From Urinicoccus sp. (GTDB lineage Bacteria; Bacillota; Clostridia; Tissierellales; Peptoniphilaceae), in contig JASBZN010000062.1 of NCBI GenBank assembly GCA_029983435.1, positions 1 through 6,827 on the forward strand: a stretch of DNA of 6,827 nucleotides. Direction: 5' to 3'. This document shows positions 6,418 to 6,827 of the stretch, in pieces; position 1 is the first letter of the stretch, and each line of letters begins with the position of its first letter. A model generated the notes under the pieces. That model searched no databases. It had not been told where the DNA came from and saw only the letters and a list, made by a program, of their open reading frames with translations. A program made the position numbers and the translations under genes.

Positions 6418-6451
6418 ACTCTCACCTTTTATTATAGGACTCCGCTACTTC

Positions 6452-6480
6452 ATTATAGAAAGAAAAAAATCCAATGTCAA
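6452..6480 (-). promoter_or_regulatory. Consensus sigma-A promoter of ndoA
   Basis: Minus strand TTGACA at 6480-6475, a 17-nt spacer containing a T-run, and TATAAT at 6457-6452: perfect matches in both hexamers with ideal spacing. Transcription should start near 6445, giving a leader of about 28 nt before the ndoA ATG. A second TATAAT at 6436-6431 lies within this leader but has no -35 partner. Confidence 0.92.
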
Positions 6481-6509
6481 ATTTCATTTATCCCTTTTAT
6501 TAAAAGTCC

Positions 6510-6827
6510 TTAACTTAAATTTTTTAAGACTTGGGGAATCTCTGCGATCACATCCATCGGCATCAGGGACTGCCCATATTTTTCATTGGCTAAGTCTCCA
6601 GCCGCTCCGTGAATAAATACCCCCATGCAAGCCGCCAAATAGGGGTCTTCCATAGTAGCTAAAAAATAGCCGATGATTCCAGACAGGCAATCCCCCATCC
6701 CAGCTACAGCCATAGAAGGGTTCCCCGTTTGATTCACATAGTCCCGCCGTCCATCCGTAACGTAGGTTCCTGGTCCCTTTAAGACCACAGAGCATTGGTG
6801 GGTCTTGGCTAAATTCTTGGCCCTTTC
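6510..6827 (-). CDS. nnrD: ADP/ATP-dependent NAD(P)H-hydrate dehydratase, C-terminal part (cut by window edge)
   Basis: NnrD repairs damaged (hydrated) NADH and NADPH in the cytoplasm, using a nucleoside di- or triphosphate to drive dehydration. The frame is open from the window edge for 105 residues to a TAA at 6512-6510. In fragment numbering it shows VVLKGPGT (14-21), GNPSMAVAGMGDCLSGIIG (35-53) with the catalytic-loop aspartate at 46, the segment HGAAGDLA (73-80) and SLMPMDVI (87-94), followed by a short helix to the end. These are the nucleotide- and substrate-binding elements of the ribokinase-like dehydratase domain. The GTG at 6788 is an internal valine, not a start, because the frame and the homology continue upstream. 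Whether the gene also carries the N-terminal epimerase domain (NnrE) cannot be seen. The stop is 92 nt before the ndoA start, and no clear terminator lies between, so read-through into ndoA is possible. Confidence 0.92.
   Translation of the reverse strand, partial: ERAKNLAKTHQCSVVLKGPGTYVTDGRRDYVNQTGNPSMAVAGMGDCLSGIIGYFLATMEDPYLAACMGVFIHGAAGDLANEKYGQSLMPMDVIAEIPQVLKNLS

Noticed and set aside
6431..6436. Second TATAAT in the ndoA leader, considered as another promoter
   Set aside because: No -35 hexamer or extended -10 TG lies at the right distance; it lies downstream of the perfect promoter and is probably incidental.
6494..6506. Palindrome CTTTTATTAAAAG after nnrD, considered as a terminator
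   Set aside because: The arms are only six AT-rich pairs with a one-base centre, too weak and too tight to form a terminator hairpin.
6583..6795. Second minus-strand reading frame inside nnrD
   Set aside because: It is an out-of-frame shadow; the nnrD frame carries all the conserved motifs.
1..6827. CRISPR array, insertion sequence, tRNA or rRNA
   Set aside because: No regularly spaced repeats, no transposase frame or terminal inverted repeats, and no RNA gene signature was seen; the window is densely packed with minus-strand protein genes.

Overview
The window looks like a chromosomal segment of a low-to-moderate-GC Bacillota, most likely class Clostridia (an Alkaliphilus/Tindallia-like relative is a guess from gene content and protein style, not a measured placement). 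The evidence is strong GGAGG-type ribosome binding sites, sigma-A-like promoters, an NdoA/MazF very close to the Bacillus type, and a CsaB/TagA wall-polysaccharide gene set. All genes I can support lie on the minus strand, so the biological reading order runs from high to low coordinates.

Right end (6827 to about 6034): the C-terminal part of the NAD(P)HX dehydratase gene nnrD, cut by the window edge. Next is a 97-nt gap (6418-6509 plus the start region) holding a perfect consensus promoter, TTGACA - 17 nt - TATAAT. That promoter drives ndoA (mazF), which ends at a strong intrinsic terminator at 6034-6061. No antitoxin gene sits between nnrD and ndoA, which is unusual.

Centre and left (5972 to 1): one compact operon starting from an extended -10 promoter. 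The order is a small exported protein of unknown function (5524-5943), a GT4 glycosyltransferase (4397-5512), a DUF4330 membrane-anchored protein (3899-4393), an unrecognised 170-aa membrane protein (3371-3883), an O-antigen ligase/polymerase-like protein (2068-3384), the CsaB polysaccharide pyruvyl transferase (987-2075), the TagA/WecG family GT26 transferase (191-985), and the first 70 codons of transketolase (1-210), which runs off the left edge. Junctions are +11, +3, +15, -14, -8, +1 and -20 nt, so the genes are almost certainly co-transcribed and partly translationally coupled.

Taken together the operon reads as a secondary cell wall polysaccharide assembly module. TagA would add a ManNAc-type sugar to a lipid-linked primer, the GT4 enzyme would add a further sugar, CsaB would put pyruvate ketals on the repeat (the known ligand of SLH domains), and the Wzy/WaaL-like membrane protein would polymerise or ligate the chains outside the membrane. 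DUF4330, the 170-aa membrane protein and the exported leader protein are candidate accessory parts with no assigned role. The lipid-primer enzyme (TagO type), a flippase and any SLH protein are not in this window. The downstream attachment of transketolase suggests the operon continues into central metabolism genes.
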